NCBI RefSeq assembly: GCF_000376945.1
Contig: NZ_AQXU01000024.1
Span: 124,001-188,000, forward strand
Length of the DNA: 64,000 nt
Reading direction: 5' to 3'
Source of the DNA: Leeia oryzae DSM 17879
Lineage (GTDB): Bacteria; Pseudomonadota; Gammaproteobacteria; Burkholderiales; Leeiaceae
Position 1 is the stretch's first letter. The number at the start of each line of letters is the position of its first letter. Positions 19,345-28,030 of the stretch are shown piece after piece. The notes below the pieces were generated by a model that worked only from the letters and a program-made list of their open reading frames with translations, did no database searches and was not told the origin of the DNA. Position numbers and translations under genes: made by a program.

Positions 19345-19989
19345 TTAGTGCGGGTGCTTGTCGGTATGCGGATGTTTCTTTTTGAACACATAGATACCGG
19401 CAATCACCAGTAACAGGCAAAGCAGGATCAGCAGAATGCCGCTTTGGCCTACGTGAATCCATTTCAGTAGCCATTCGCGCTTGTGTGCCCCGTAGTAGCC
19501 CAGGTAAACCCAGAACGGAGCGCTGATCAGGGCGGCAAAACCGTCCAGCAGCAAGAAACGCCAGAACGGGATTTTGCGGGTCATGCCGGCGGTCAGGAAA
19601 ATGGGAGAGCGTAAGCCGGGCAAAAAGCGGGCTACAAACAATACCCGTTTTCCGTAGCGGTGAAATTTGTCCTGCACGGCTTCGTAACGGGCTTCGGTCA
19701 GGAATTTGGCCACCAGCGGGAAGCAACGGACCCGTTCGCCAAACACACGCCCGGCAATAAACATGGTGGCATCTCCCACCAGCACACCTGCCAGTCCCAC
19801 CACGCACATGGTATCAACATCGGCATAGCCCAGACCGGCAATGACCCCCCCGGCGACCAGCGAAATATCTTCAGGAATGGGCACGCCAAAGCCACAGATA
19901 AGCAATACGGAAAACACCGCCGCATAAGCAAATACAGGGTTTTCATGCGCATGTGAAAATAAATTGACCAGCAGTTGCAGGTTATCCAT
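19345..19989 (-). CDS. DedA-family membrane protein
   Basis: 214 residues with about five hydrophobic segments. DedA signatures are FGVPIPEDISLVAGG and RFLPGLRSPIFLTAG, with GDATMFIAGRVFG between them. DedA/SNARE-associated proteins are inner-membrane transporters; some recycle undecaprenyl phosphate or phosphatidylethanolamine. The C-terminus ends in a short His/Lys-rich tail (KKKHPHTDKHPH), which is unusual and might bind metal, though that is only a guess from composition. Ten bases separate it from the convergent rmuC. Confidence 0.88.
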   Translation of the reverse strand: MDNLQLLVNLFSHAHENPVFAYAAVFSVLLICGFGVPIPEDISLVAGGVIAGLGYADVDTMCVVGLAGVLVGDATMFIAGRVFGERVRCFPLVAKFLTEARYEAVQDKFHRYGKRVLFVARFLPGLRSPIFLTAGMTRKIPFWRFLLLDGFAALISAPFWVYLGYYGAHKREWLLKWIHVGQSGILLILLCLLLVIAGIYVFKKKHPHTDKHPH

Positions 19990-20130
19990 GTGCCTCTAGT
20001 GTCTAGCGTTTGTGCAATTGGAGCGGGCATCTTACCCTAAATTGCAAGATTCATGACGATTTCCAGGTATAGCGTGTGTGGCCACCTGCTGCCCGGCTTG
20101 TTGCGATGAAACCTGTTTTTAGGAACGCGC

Positions 20131-20136
20131 TATAAT
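20131..20136 (+). promoter_or_regulatory. Candidate -10 element for the alanine racemase-like gene
   Basis: TATAAT forty bases ahead of the ATG at 20176; no good -35 at the normal distance. It suggests the lysine-less racemase is expressed from its own promoter. Confidence 0.35.
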
Positions 20137-20175
20137 ACCACAGCCTCTTTCATGCCGGATTTATCAGGATAGACC

Positions 20176-21246
20176 ATGACACGTCCTATTGCTGCTGTTA
20201 TTGACCGTGGTGCGTTGTTGCATAACCTGCAACTGATACGCGCCAGGACGGCGGGCAGCCGTTTGATGGCTGTACTGGCGGGCAATGCCTACGGACATGG
20301 TCTGCAAGAGGTTGCCTCGGTACTGTCGGAGGTTGATGCGATTGGTGTGATCCGGCTTGAGGATGCCGTGGCGCTGCGCTACCAAGGGCTGAAATGCCCG
20401 ATTGTCTTGCTGGAAGGGATTCACGCCGAACAGGATCTGGACATCGTGGCCGAGCATCAGCTGGGGATGGTGATTCACCGCCAGCAGCAATTGCAATGGC
20501 TGCTGGCTGCATGGCTTTCCGTCAGGATCGACGTCTGGGTCAATCTCAATACCGGCTTGAATCAATTCGGCTTTTCTGCGGATGAACTGCCACACGTCAT
20601 GGCGGGCCTTGCCAAAGCCAACCAGGCGGGACGCATTGTGTTGATGTCGGAACTGGCGACAGCCAACGAGGAAGATGGCTGCCTGATGCAGCAATCGGTC
20701 TTCGAAATGGAGATTGCGCCCTATGCCAGTCCAGCCAGCCTCGCCAACTCGGATGCCGTTCTGTTGCATGACGGTATGTCGCATGCCTGGGTGCGCGTCG
20801 GCAAAGCACTACTCGGCCTCGGTAGCGTGGCCAGAGCGGATGAGGGCGCTTTGCGGCCGGTCATGTCACTACAGAGCCAGGTGGTTGCAGAACGGATGAT
20901 TGCGGCTGGCGAGCCCGTGGGGTACGGCGCCACGTTTCATGCCGATCACGATATGCGCATCGGTATAGTTGCGTGCGGTTATGCGGATGGCTACCCGGCG
21001 CAGTTGCCAATCGGTACGCCGGTGTTCGTGAATGGTCACCGTACCCGTTTGCTGGGACGGGTGGCGATGCATACCTTGATGATTGATCTGACTGGCTTTC
21101 CAGATTGTCAGGTAGGGGCCAGCGTTGAACTGTGGGGCGAAGGTGTTCCATTAACTGCGTTGGCCAGCATCTTGGACCTGCCTGCTGCTACGGTGGCAAC
21201 CCAAGTGCCTGCCACCGTTCCCCGTGTATTACGTTCAGTGGGCTAG
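20176..21246 (+). CDS. alr: Alanine racemase homologue lacking the catalytic lysine
   Basis: 356 residues aligning end to end with alanine racemase (barrel domain, then beta domain), with an intact frame. Compared by eye with E. coli Alr, several active-site residues have changed. The PLP-binding lysine of VVKANAYGHG is Ala35 in AVLAGNAYGHG. The Arg of the DTGMHRLG motif is Gln130 (NTGLNQFG). The His of SHFARADE is Glu159 (SELATANE). The Asp of RVAMDM is His299 (RVAMHT). The second catalytic base Tyr250 (VGYGATF) and Arg207 remain. Without the lysine, PLP-dependent racemisation should fail, so this is probably a pseudoenzyme or has another role. It is convergent with a small exported protein four bases away. 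Confidence 0.85.
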   Translation: MTRPIAAVIDRGALLHNLQLIRARTAGSRLMAVLAGNAYGHGLQEVASVLSEVDAIGVIRLEDAVALRYQGLKCPIVLLEGIHAEQDLDIVAEHQLGMVIHRQQQLQWLLAAWLSVRIDVWVNLNTGLNQFGFSADELPHVMAGLAKANQAGRIVLMSELATANEEDGCLMQQSVFEMEIAPYASPASLANSDAVLLHDGMSHAWVRVGKALLGLGSVARADEGALRPVMSLQSQVVAERMIAAGEPVGYGATFHADHDMRIGIVACGYADGYPAQLPIGTPVFVNGHRTRLLGRVAMHTLMIDLTGFPDCQVGASVELWGEGVPLTALASILDLPAATVATQVPATVPRVLRSVG

Positions 21247-21250
21247 GGGT

Positions 21251-21712
21251 TTACTTGACCGCCAGCTTGTCGGCGCACTGGTTCAGCAGTTTTTCAATTG
21301 AGGTAAAGCCTGCAGCAGGGCCTGTTTGCTCAACATACAGTGCGTAGGTACCCATACGCTCTTCGTGATCCAGTTCCACCACGTAGCCCTGAAATTTCTT
21401 GCCCTTGGCAAATCCGGTTACCCCTTGCACGGTAAACCGTTCGCCAGCCTTAAAAGGGCGCACTTTGGGCTGCCCCACAAAATCAGGCGCTTTGCCTTCT
21501 GCCGGCATCTTGTTCACGCTCCCCAGATAGCAAGCGGTGTAGTCGGTTTGTTGTAACAGGGTAAAAGACAGGTTTTGCTGGATGGTCATTGGTGTTTTGA
21601 CCACCAGCTGCGTCTTGGCAGGCATGTCGATCACGTTTTGCTGCATGTTCAATGCATTGACTGCCAGCGGGCTAAACAAAGCGATGATCAGAGTGCGGGT
21701 AAGTGCCTTCAT
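21251..21712 (-). CDS. Small exported protein of unknown function
   Basis: 153 residues with a signal peptide (LIIALFSPLAVNA then LNMQQ). The mature part is soluble, beta-rich in appearance, with two Cys (YTACYLGS and LLNQCADKL) that could pair in the periplasm. I do not recognise a family. It ends four bases from the end of the racemase-like gene and lies downstream of the MocR gene on the same strand with a 45-base gap, so it may share transcription with that regulator. Confidence 0.6.
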   Translation of the reverse strand: MKALTRTLIIALFSPLAVNALNMQQNVIDMPAKTQLVVKTPMTIQQNLSFTLLQQTDYTACYLGSVNKMPAEGKAPDFVGQPKVRPFKAGERFTVQGVTGFAKGKKFQGYVVELDHEERMGTYALYVEQTGPAAGFTSIEKLLNQCADKLAVK

Positions 21713-21757
21713 GTAAAAACCTGTTATCCGGTGAAGGGTGGCTAAAAAGGGTGTCTG

Positions 21758-23194
21758 TTAACACGTGGAAAAGCAGTGTTTCATTGTAGCACTTGTTTGC
21801 AGCAGTCCAAGCTGTTCGTACAGCGATGGATGCTGGGCGTGCGCAATATTGAAGCGCAAATACTGGTTGGCGTTGGGTGATGTACTCATCAGGTTGCCGG
21901 GTGCCAGCACGATATGCGACCCCAGCGCCCGTGCTGCCAGATCCGGCGCCTGAATGCCGTCAGGTAATTTGCACCACAAGAACATGCCGCCTTCCGGCTC
22001 TGCATGGATTTGCCAGCCCAGACGGTTTACCCGTGGCCTGGCATACGCCATGGCGCTGCCGAGCTTGCTCCTGAGTTTTTCCACATGTTTGCGGTAATAG
22101 CCTTCCGTTAATAACTGGTACACCACCTGCTCGACAGCTTCTGACGAGGTAATCCCGGTCAACAGTTTCAAGTCAGCCAGTTCAGAGACCAAGTCTTTAT
22201 GCGCAGTCAGAAACCCCACACGGAAGTTGGCAGACAGCGTTTTGGAGAAACTACCGACATAGATAACCCGCTGCAGCTGGTCGAGGGCAGCCAGTCGCTG
22301 GGTGGGGATGGGTTGCAGGTCCCGGTAAATGTCGTCTTCCACAATATGGAAGTCGTGCAGATGAGCGAGTTGCAGCAGCTTGAAGGCGATGCCTGGCGCA
22401 ATACTGGTACCCAGCGGATTATGCAAGACGCTGTTGGTCAGGTAGAGCCGTGGCTTGTGCTGCTGGATGACCTGTTCCATGATGGCCAGATCCGGCCCCT
22501 GGGCGTTGCGCGGCACCGGAATGATGTTGACCCGATGGATTTTCAGGTTGCCCCTGAAATTGAAATAGCTGGGGTCGTCAATCATCACGCTATCGCCGCT
22601 ACGCAGGAAGTAGCGCAAGATCAGGTCAATTGCAGGCATGGCGCCGCTGGTCAGCAGGATTTGTGACGGACGGGTATCAATGTCGATTTCTGCCAGTCGT
22701 TGCTGCAGTTGTTGCCGCAGCGGCAAGTAGCCGGCCGGCAGCCCATAACTGGTCGGGCGCAAAATGGGGGAGCGCGACAGTGTACGCATGGCCCTGCGGG
22801 TATCTTCCGTCATTAGCCACTCGGTTGGCAGCCAGCCACAGCCCGGTTTTTGCATGTCGTTGTCTTGTAGCAGCATTTGCCGCATTAACCAGACGGTATC
22901 AATGGCCCGGTCGATGGGCGTATCCGCTTCCACGATAGACGGAATACTGGCTTTGCCTGCCACAAAAAATCCGGCGCCGCGCCGGGATTCCAGATGCCCT
23001 TTAGCCACCATGCGATCGTAGGCCTCTACCACGGTAAATTTGCTCACCGACAAGGCCTGTGCCATTTGGCGAATGGACGGGAGACGGGTGCCCGGCAGCC
23101 AGATGCGGTGATCAATGTTGCGCACAATCTGCTCGACAATCTGCTCGACCAGCGGCGTGTTTCGATTGTGCTCGACAACGGGCAATGCTTGCAT
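21758..23194 (-). CDS. MocR/PdxR-type transcriptional regulator (GntR wHTH + aminotransferase fold)
   Basis: 478 residues. An N-terminal GntR winged helix (~12-80: WLPGTRLPSIRQMAQALSVS, FTVVEAYDRMVAKGHLESRR) is joined to a class I aminotransferase-like domain. The PLP lysine is in VGSFSKTLSANFRVGFL. MocR proteins use PLP or aminated PLP as effector and usually regulate a divergent gene. Here the divergent gene is the phzF-like gene 123 bases away, with an inverted repeat between them. The ribosome site AGGA precedes the ATG. The target metabolite is unknown. Confidence 0.9.
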   Translation of the reverse strand: MQALPVVEHNRNTPLVEQIVEQIVRNIDHRIWLPGTRLPSIRQMAQALSVSKFTVVEAYDRMVAKGHLESRRGAGFFVAGKASIPSIVEADTPIDRAIDTVWLMRQMLLQDNDMQKPGCGWLPTEWLMTEDTRRAMRTLSRSPILRPTSYGLPAGYLPLRQQLQQRLAEIDIDTRPSQILLTSGAMPAIDLILRYFLRSGDSVMIDDPSYFNFRGNLKIHRVNIIPVPRNAQGPDLAIMEQVIQQHKPRLYLTNSVLHNPLGTSIAPGIAFKLLQLAHLHDFHIVEDDIYRDLQPIPTQRLAALDQLQRVIYVGSFSKTLSANFRVGFLTAHKDLVSELADLKLLTGITSSEAVEQVVYQLLTEGYYRKHVEKLRSKLGSAMAYARPRVNRLGWQIHAEPEGGMFLWCKLPDGIQAPDLAARALGSHIVLAPGNLMSTSPNANQYLRFNIAHAQHPSLYEQLGLLQTSATMKHCFSTC

Positions 23195-23215
23195 GGTGTT
23201 TTCCTACTTTACCGG

Positions 23216-23246
23216 TACAGTTAGGGTTAATTGTATGGTAACTGTA
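23216..23246. promoter_or_regulatory. Inverted repeat, candidate MocR operator
   Basis: TACAGTTA (23216-23223) and TAACTGTA (23239-23246) form a perfect 8-base inverted repeat with a 15-base spacer, placing the arms about two helical turns apart. It lies 22 bases from the MocR start and 72 bases from the phzF-like start. A related element TAACTGTTA occurs at 25150-25158 upstream of ltaE. Assignment to MocR is inferred from position. Confidence 0.5.
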
Positions 23247-23317
23247 TCTGCTTGGCGAGAAGTGTGTGGCATACGATGCAATCATTCTCTTGTCATCCAT
23301 TCATCCGGAGTGAGTTC

Positions 23318-24232
23318 ATGGAACCTGTATTCTTTACCTATGATGTGTTTACCCAAACGGTTTTTGGCGGCAACCCGCTGGCCGTGTTTCCGGATGGCAG
23401 CGACATCGTGGACGCCAAGAAGCAGCAAATTGCCAGAGAATTCAATTTGTCCGAGACGGTGTTTATCGAGCCAGCATTTGACCACACACATGCGGCGCGT
23501 TTGCGCATCTTCACGCCAGCCAAAGAGCTGCCGTTTGCCGGTCATCCTACGATTGGTGCTGCATTGCATCTGGCATGGTCAGGGGCATTGGGCACGTTGC
23601 AGGATGGCGATGTACGGATATTCGAAGAGCTGGCCGGTACTGTTGCAGTCCGGTTCGGAGTGGAAGATGGTGCAGTTAAAACCGCTCGGTTGATGGCACC
23701 ACAATCCCCGCGTTTTATCGAATCTACCCATACAAACGATTTCTTGTCAGATCTGACCGGAGTACCGGCTGCAGACATTGGTCTGGCAGACTTTCGTCCT
23801 GCCTACGTGACGTGTGGTACGGACTATCTGTTATTGCCGTTGGCCAATGTGACGGCCCTGGAGAAATTCTGGATGCGGGCCGATTTGTACCCGCAAGCGA
23901 TGGCGTCTGCCAAAGCGTCGGGTGTGGATTTGAACGGTCTGTTTGCCTTTACACAGCATGACGGACATTGGCAGGCGCGTATGCTCTGGAACGATATGGG
24001 CATTGCCGAAGATCCAGCCACGGGAAGTGCTGCGGTATGCTTGGCCGGTTATCTGGCCAGACATGCATCAGCGTCCAACGGGCATTGGCAGTATTCACTG
24101 TTACAGGGCGTGGAAATGGGGCGCCCCAGCCAATTGTCCATCGAGGCCAGCAAAGAGGCCGGGGTGGTGACGCGCTGTTATGTGGGCGGGAGTGCCGTGC
24201 TGATCAGCAAGGGGACATATTTATGTCTATAG
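23318..24232 (+). CDS. PhzF-family isomerase/epimerase-like protein
   Basis: 304 residues from ATG 23318 with CGGAG upstream. PhzF fold features are FTQTVFGGNPLAVF, catalytic Glu46 in FNLSETVFIEP, and FAGHPTIGAALHL in the first half, with a second-half counterpart EDPATGSAAVCLAGYLA. PhzF itself isomerises dihydro-hydroxyanthranilate in phenazine synthesis, but most homologues have unknown substrates, and there are no other phz genes here. It is divergent from MocR and overlaps the EamA transporter by 10 bases. Confidence 0.88.
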   Translation: MEPVFFTYDVFTQTVFGGNPLAVFPDGSDIVDAKKQQIAREFNLSETVFIEPAFDHTHAARLRIFTPAKELPFAGHPTIGAALHLAWSGALGTLQDGDVRIFEELAGTVAVRFGVEDGAVKTARLMAPQSPRFIESTHTNDFLSDLTGVPAADIGLADFRPAYVTCGTDYLLLPLANVTALEKFWMRADLYPQAMASAKASGVDLNGLFAFTQHDGHWQARMLWNDMGIAEDPATGSAAVCLAGYLARHASASNGHWQYSLLQGVEMGRPSQLSIEASKEAGVVTRCYVGGSAVLISKGTYLCL

Positions 24233-25122
24233 CAGGCAGTGGCAAGCCTTCTTCTCGCCAGGTCTGGCAAGGCATGGCGTGGGGACTGCTGGGTGTCGTC
24301 GGGTTTGCCGGCTCTTTTCCCTCGGCCAAATTTGCCGTCATGACGCTGGACCCCTGGTTTATCGCGCTTGGACGGGCGGTGGTGGCAGGGGGCTTGTCCG
24401 CGTTGTTACTGTTGTGGTTCAAGGCAACGCCACCCAAAGGGAGAGCGCAATGGCGCGATCTGGCCTTTGCCGTCGCTGGCGTGGTGGTTGGCTTTCCGGT
24501 GCTCTCCACCTTGTCGCTCAAGCACATCCCGGTTGCGTATGCGTCAATTGTGTCCGGTGCTTTGCCGCTGATGACGGCCGTGGTGGCGTCGGTTTTTGCC
24601 GGAGAACGTCATCGTCCCGCCTTCTGGCTGTGGTCATTGCTGGGGTGTGCGCTGGTCGTCGGGTTTGCCGTCTGGCGATCGCTGGGCATACAAGCCACCG
24701 TCTCTGATCATATCGGCTTTGTGCTGATCTTCTCTGCTGTCATTGTCTGTGCCTTTGGCTACGTGGCGGGCGCAAGGCTGGCACGTGCCGTGGGCAGCTG
24801 GCAATCCATCTGCTGGTCATTGGTGGTCAGCGCACCCTTCCTGCTGGTGCCGGTCTGGCTCTTTCGGCCGACCCATGACATTCCGTTACACAGCTGGCTC
24901 GGATTTGGCTATCAGTCGCTGATCAGCATGTTTCTTGGTTTTTTTGCCTGGTATCGCGGTCTGGCATTAGGGGGCATTGCCCGGGTGGGGCAGGTGCAGT
25001 TGTTGCAACCGTTTATCAGTTTGCTGCTGGCCGCATGGCTGCTCGGCGAGGTCATTTCTGTGTGGATGTGGTTTGTCGCCGTCGGGGTGGTGGCCTGTGT
25101 CTGGATGGGCCGTCGAAGCTGA
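24223..25122 (+). CDS. EamA-family (DMT) transporter
   Basis: 299 residues from ATG 24223, inside the end of the phzF-like gene with AAGGGGA upstream; a longer frame to 23968 lies within that gene. Ten hydrophobic segments in two EamA repeats: first ~20-145 (WGLLGVVGFAGSFPSAKFA), second ~160-295 (QSLISMFLGFFAWYRGLALG). Such proteins export amino acids or metabolites. The overlap with a MocR-controlled gene suggests export of the compound the PhzF-like enzyme acts on, or of an amino acid. Confidence 0.88.
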   Translation: MSIAGSGKPSSRQVWQGMAWGLLGVVGFAGSFPSAKFAVMTLDPWFIALGRAVVAGGLSALLLLWFKATPPKGRAQWRDLAFAVAGVVVGFPVLSTLSLKHIPVAYASIVSGALPLMTAVVASVFAGERHRPAFWLWSLLGCALVVGFAVWRSLGIQATVSDHIGFVLIFSAVIVCAFGYVAGARLARAVGSWQSICWSLVVSAPFLLVPVWLFRPTHDIPLHSWLGFGYQSLISMFLGFFAWYRGLALGGIARVGQVQLLQPFISLLLAAWLLGEVISVWMWFVAVGVVACVWMGRRS

Positions 25123-25244
25123 CACTTATCTGTATTGGTTCATGGCATGTAACTGTTACTGTCTGCTGTGTGGATCTGCATAGTAGAATGTTCCTCACGA
25201 TCAGTTTGTTCATGCAAGTGACCCATTAAAACAGGAGAGTGTCG

Positions 25245-26294
25245 ATGTACCCAACCCAGCAGAGTGATTCTGGCGATTTGAACGTCGTGGCTGACTTCCG
25301 TAGTGATACCGTCACGCGTCCTACCCCTGAAATCCGCGCACTCATGGCAACCGCCCCGGTGGGGGATGACGTGTTTGGGGACGATCCCTCCATTAACCAC
25401 CTGGAGTCATTTGCGGCAGAAATGATGGGTTTTGAAGCGGCCTTGTTCGCACCCAGCGGCACCCAAACCAACCTGATCGGCCTCATGACGCACTGCCAGC
25501 GGGGAGATGAATATATCGTCGGTCAGGAGGCACATACCTACAAATATGAAGGGGGTGGCGCAGCCGTACTGGGTAGTATCCAGCCGCAACCCCTGAATAA
25601 CCAGCCGGATGGCTCGATTGCCATCAAAGACATTTTGGCCGCCATCAAACCCGATGATTGCCATTTTGCCAAAACACGCCTGTTGGCACTGGAAAACACC
25701 ATTGGCGGACGCGTACTGCCAATGTCTTATGTCAAAGAGGCGACAGACGCCGTCAAGCAACGGGGTCTGGCCACCCATCTGGATGGCGCCCGTCTGTTTA
25801 ATGCCGCCGTGGCGCTGGGCGTGGAACCTCACCACATTGCCCGTTCTTTTGATTCGGCTTCTATCTGTTTGTCCAAGGGGCTGGGGGCACCAGTCGGCTC
25901 GCTGCTGCTTGGCAACAAAGACTTTATCAAGGCTGCCCGACGTTATCGGAAGATGCTCGGTGGTGGTATGCGTCAGGCGGGTGTGCTGGCGGTGGCTGGT
26001 GAATATGTGCTCAAGCATCACGTCGAGCGTCTGGCGGAAGACCACTATCACGCCAAGCGCCTGGCCGAAGGGCTGGCGTCCACCGGCGTGCTGAAAGTCA
26101 CCGAGCCGCAAACCAACATCCTGTTTGTCGAGGTGCCTCAAGAGATTGCCACCGAGTTCGCTGCATACTTGCAGCAGCAACGCATTCTGGTCACAGGAAC
26201 CACCCTGCAGCGCTGGGTTACCCACCTGGACGTTACCCGCTCGCATGTGGATGAATCCATCCGGATTGTCCGCCGCTTTTTTGAAGGCGCCTGA
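25245..26294 (+). CDS. ltaE: Low-specificity L-threonine aldolase
   Basis: 349 residues from ATG 25245, with AGGAG seven bases upstream; a GTG at 25239 is too close to that site. A PLP fold-type I enzyme splitting L-threonine/allo-threonine into glycine and acetaldehyde. Motifs: [54 protein letters not shown] and the PLP lysine in [13 protein letters not shown]. Another PLP enzyme next to a PLP-sensing MocR regulator suggests a shared amino-acid theme. The upstream region holds a TAACTGTTA element resembling the MocR inverted repeat. Confidence 0.93.
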   Translation: MYPTQQSDSGDLNVVADFRSDTVTRPTPEIRALMATAPVGDDVFGDDPSINHLESFAAEMMGFEAALFAPSGTQTNLIGLMTHCQRGDEYIVGQEAHTYKYEGGGAAVLGSIQPQPLNNQPDGSIAIKDILAAIKPDDCHFAKTRLLALENTIGGRVLPMSYVKEATDAVKQRGLATHLDGARLFNAAVALGVEPHHIARSFDSASICLSKGLGAPVGSLLLGNKDFIKAARRYRKMLGGGMRQAGVLAVAGEYVLKHHVERLAEDHYHAKRLAEGLASTGVLKVTEPQTNILFVEVPQEIATEFAAYLQQQRILVTGTTLQRWVTHLDVTRSHVDESIRIVRRFFEGA

Positions 26295-26337
26295 GTTTGT
26301 GATAGTGTTGCAAAAAAATGGCTCAACAGGAATGAAC

Positions 26338-26919
26338 ATGTCTCAAACTCTGATTCAACAACATCTGACCGAAGCAGTAGCGCTACTGGAGAAGGTGCTC
26401 AACGACCAAAGCTTTCTGCAAAGTATCGAGGCTGCCGGCAAGGTATTGGTGGATGCATTCAAGACCGGAAATAAGGTCATTTCTTGCGGTAATGGCGGCT
26501 CGCACTGCGATGCAATGCATTTTGCCGAAGAACTCAGTGGCCGCTATCGCGACAACCGCCCTGCGCTACCGGCTATGGCTATTTCGGATGTCTCTCACAT
26601 TACCTGTGTCGGTAACGATTACGGCTTTGACCACATCTTTTCACGGCATGTCGAGGCTTTCGGGCGACCTGGAGATGTGTTGTTGGCCATTTCTACCAGC
26701 GGCAATTCAAAGAACGTGATTCGTGCCATTGAAGCCGCCAAATCCAAAGGCATGCGTGTCATTGCCATGCTGGGTAAAGATGGCGGACAGATCAAAGGAA
26801 CGGCCGATGTAGAAATTATCGTGCCGCACTTCGGGTTTGCAGACCGGACTCAGGAAATCCACATCAAAGTGATTCATACACTGATTCATCTGGTCGAAGT
26901 GGGTATGGCATACGCCTGA
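26338..26919 (+). CDS. gmhA: Sedoheptulose-7-phosphate isomerase GmhA
   Basis: 193 residues from ATG 26338, with AGGA six bases upstream. Makes D-glycero-D-manno-heptose 7-phosphate for the LPS inner core. The SIS domain closely follows E. coli Gmh[53 protein letters not shown] and [15 protein letters not shown]. These favour GmhA over the paralogue DiaA, which lacks the isomerase residues. The rest of the heptose pathway is not nearby. Confidence 0.93.
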   Translation: MSQTLIQQHLTEAVALLEKVLNDQSFLQSIEAAGKVLVDAFKTGNKVISCGNGGSHCDAMHFAEELSGRYRDNRPALPAMAISDVSHITCVGNDYGFDHIFSRHVEAFGRPGDVLLAISTSGNSKNVIRAIEAAKSKGMRVIAMLGKDGGQIKGTADVEIIVPHFGFADRTQEIHIKVIHTLIHLVEVGMAYA

Positions 26920-26972
26920 TTGCGCGCGTCGCCTTCTGGCAAGACTCAACATCATCTAAGGAAGCAATCATC

Positions 26973-27848
26973 ATGACGTTAATTGCAGGTTATGCCGGTC
27001 TGGGGATCATGGGGCGGCCAATGGCTGCCAATCTGAAAGCGGCGGGTATTCCTTTGGCGGTCTTCGCCAGAAAGGCAGCATCAGCCCAATCCCTGGTTGA
27101 TAGTGGCGCTACTTACCATGCAACAGCGGCTTCACTTGCCGCCAATTGTGATGTCCTGTTCATTAATGTCTCGGATACCCCCGATGTAGAGGCGGTATTG
27201 TTTGGCCCTGGAGGCGTGGTAGAGGGCGCACGGCCTGGTCTGGTAGTTGTGGACATGGGCACCACGTCACCATCTGCAACACGTCAGTTTGCCGAGCGTC
27301 TGGCGCAGCAAAAGATCGACATGCTCGATGCGCCGGTATCCGGTGGCGAGATTGGCGCCATCCAGGGGACGCTGACGATCATGGTAGGCGGCAAGCCGGC
27401 CGTGTTCGAAAAAGTAAAACCCCTGTTTGAAGCCATGGGCAAAACCATCACCTACGTAGGCGACCATGGTGCGGGGCAGGTGGCCAAAGCCTGTAACCAG
27501 ATTGTGGTGGGCGGGACCATTGTGGCAGTGGCAGAAGCACTGCTGTTTGCCGAGCAGCAAGGGGTGGATGGCGCCAAGGTTCGGGAGGCGCTGCTGGGTG
27601 GCTTTGCGCAAAGCCGGATTCTGGATGTGCACGGCCAGCGCATGCTGGATGACAATTTCAAACCGGGTTTCAAGGCCAAGCTGCATCAAAAAGACATGCG
27701 CATCGTGCTCGAAGAAGCACTGGCCAGCAACCTGGCTTTGCCGGGTGCGGCACAGGTGCTGCAGTACCTGAATGCCCTGGTGGGGAGTGGTGAAGGCGAG
27801 CTTGATTCTGCCGCCATGTTCCACATTCTCAAAAAAATGTCGCACTGA
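26973..27848 (+). CDS. NAD(P)-dependent 3-hydroxyacid dehydrogenase (GarR/GlxR-like)
   Basis: 291 residues. The N-terminal Rossmann motif is AGLGIMGRPMAANL, followed by LVVVDMGTTSPSATRQFA, the substrate loop DAPVSGGEIGAIQGTL and the catalytic-lysine region GAGQVAKACNQIVV. This matches the beta-hydroxyacid dehydrogenase family; the nearest characterised group is 2-hydroxy-3-oxopropionate (tartronate semialdehyde) reductase, with 3-hydroxyisobutyrate dehydrogenase as alternative. No glyoxylate carboligase gene is nearby, so the substrate is inferred from sequence only. Confidence 0.85.
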   Translation: MTLIAGYAGLGIMGRPMAANLKAAGIPLAVFARKAASAQSLVDSGATYHATAASLAANCDVLFINVSDTPDVEAVLFGPGGVVEGARPGLVVVDMGTTSPSATRQFAERLAQQKIDMLDAPVSGGEIGAIQGTLTIMVGGKPAVFEKVKPLFEAMGKTITYVGDHGAGQVAKACNQIVVGGTIVAVAEALLFAEQQGVDGAKVREALLGGFAQSRILDVHGQRMLDDNFKPGFKAKLHQKDMRIVLEEALASNLALPGAAQVLQYLNALVGSGEGELDSAAMFHILKKMSH

Positions 27849-27874
27849 CAGTGGGTTTACGCCATCAGACGGGA

Positions 27875-27904
27875 TTGATCATAGGTGGCGTTTTGTGCTA
27901 ATAT
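27875..27904 (+). promoter_or_regulatory. Candidate rpsB-tsf promoter
   Basis: TTGATC (27875-27880), 18-base spacer, TAATAT (27899-27904), with TG one base before the -10 (extended -10). It lies upstream of the S2 leader structure and just after the dehydrogenase gene. Confidence 0.55.
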
Positions 27905-27960
27905 CTTCGGTTAGCTTAGTCCGTTTTTGGATTGAGTAATTTCACCTGTCCGCAATTTAA

Positions 27961-28014
27961 GGGTGCATCAGCCATGGCTGGTGTGTAGTTGTTGCGGGCA
28001 GCAGTGTATAACCC
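27961..28014 (+). promoter_or_regulatory. Putative rpsB (S2) leader structure
   Basis: An outer helix GGGT (27961-27964) with ACCC (28011-28014) encloses a hairpin CATCAGC/GCTGGTG (27966-27972 with 27977-27983, one G-U pair). It ends just before the rpsB ribosome site GGAG. The rpsB-tsf operon of E. coli is autoregulated by S2 through its leader; position and shape suggest the same here. Not compared with a covariance model. Confidence 0.45.
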
Positions 28015-28030
28015 TGAGATGGAGCAAATA

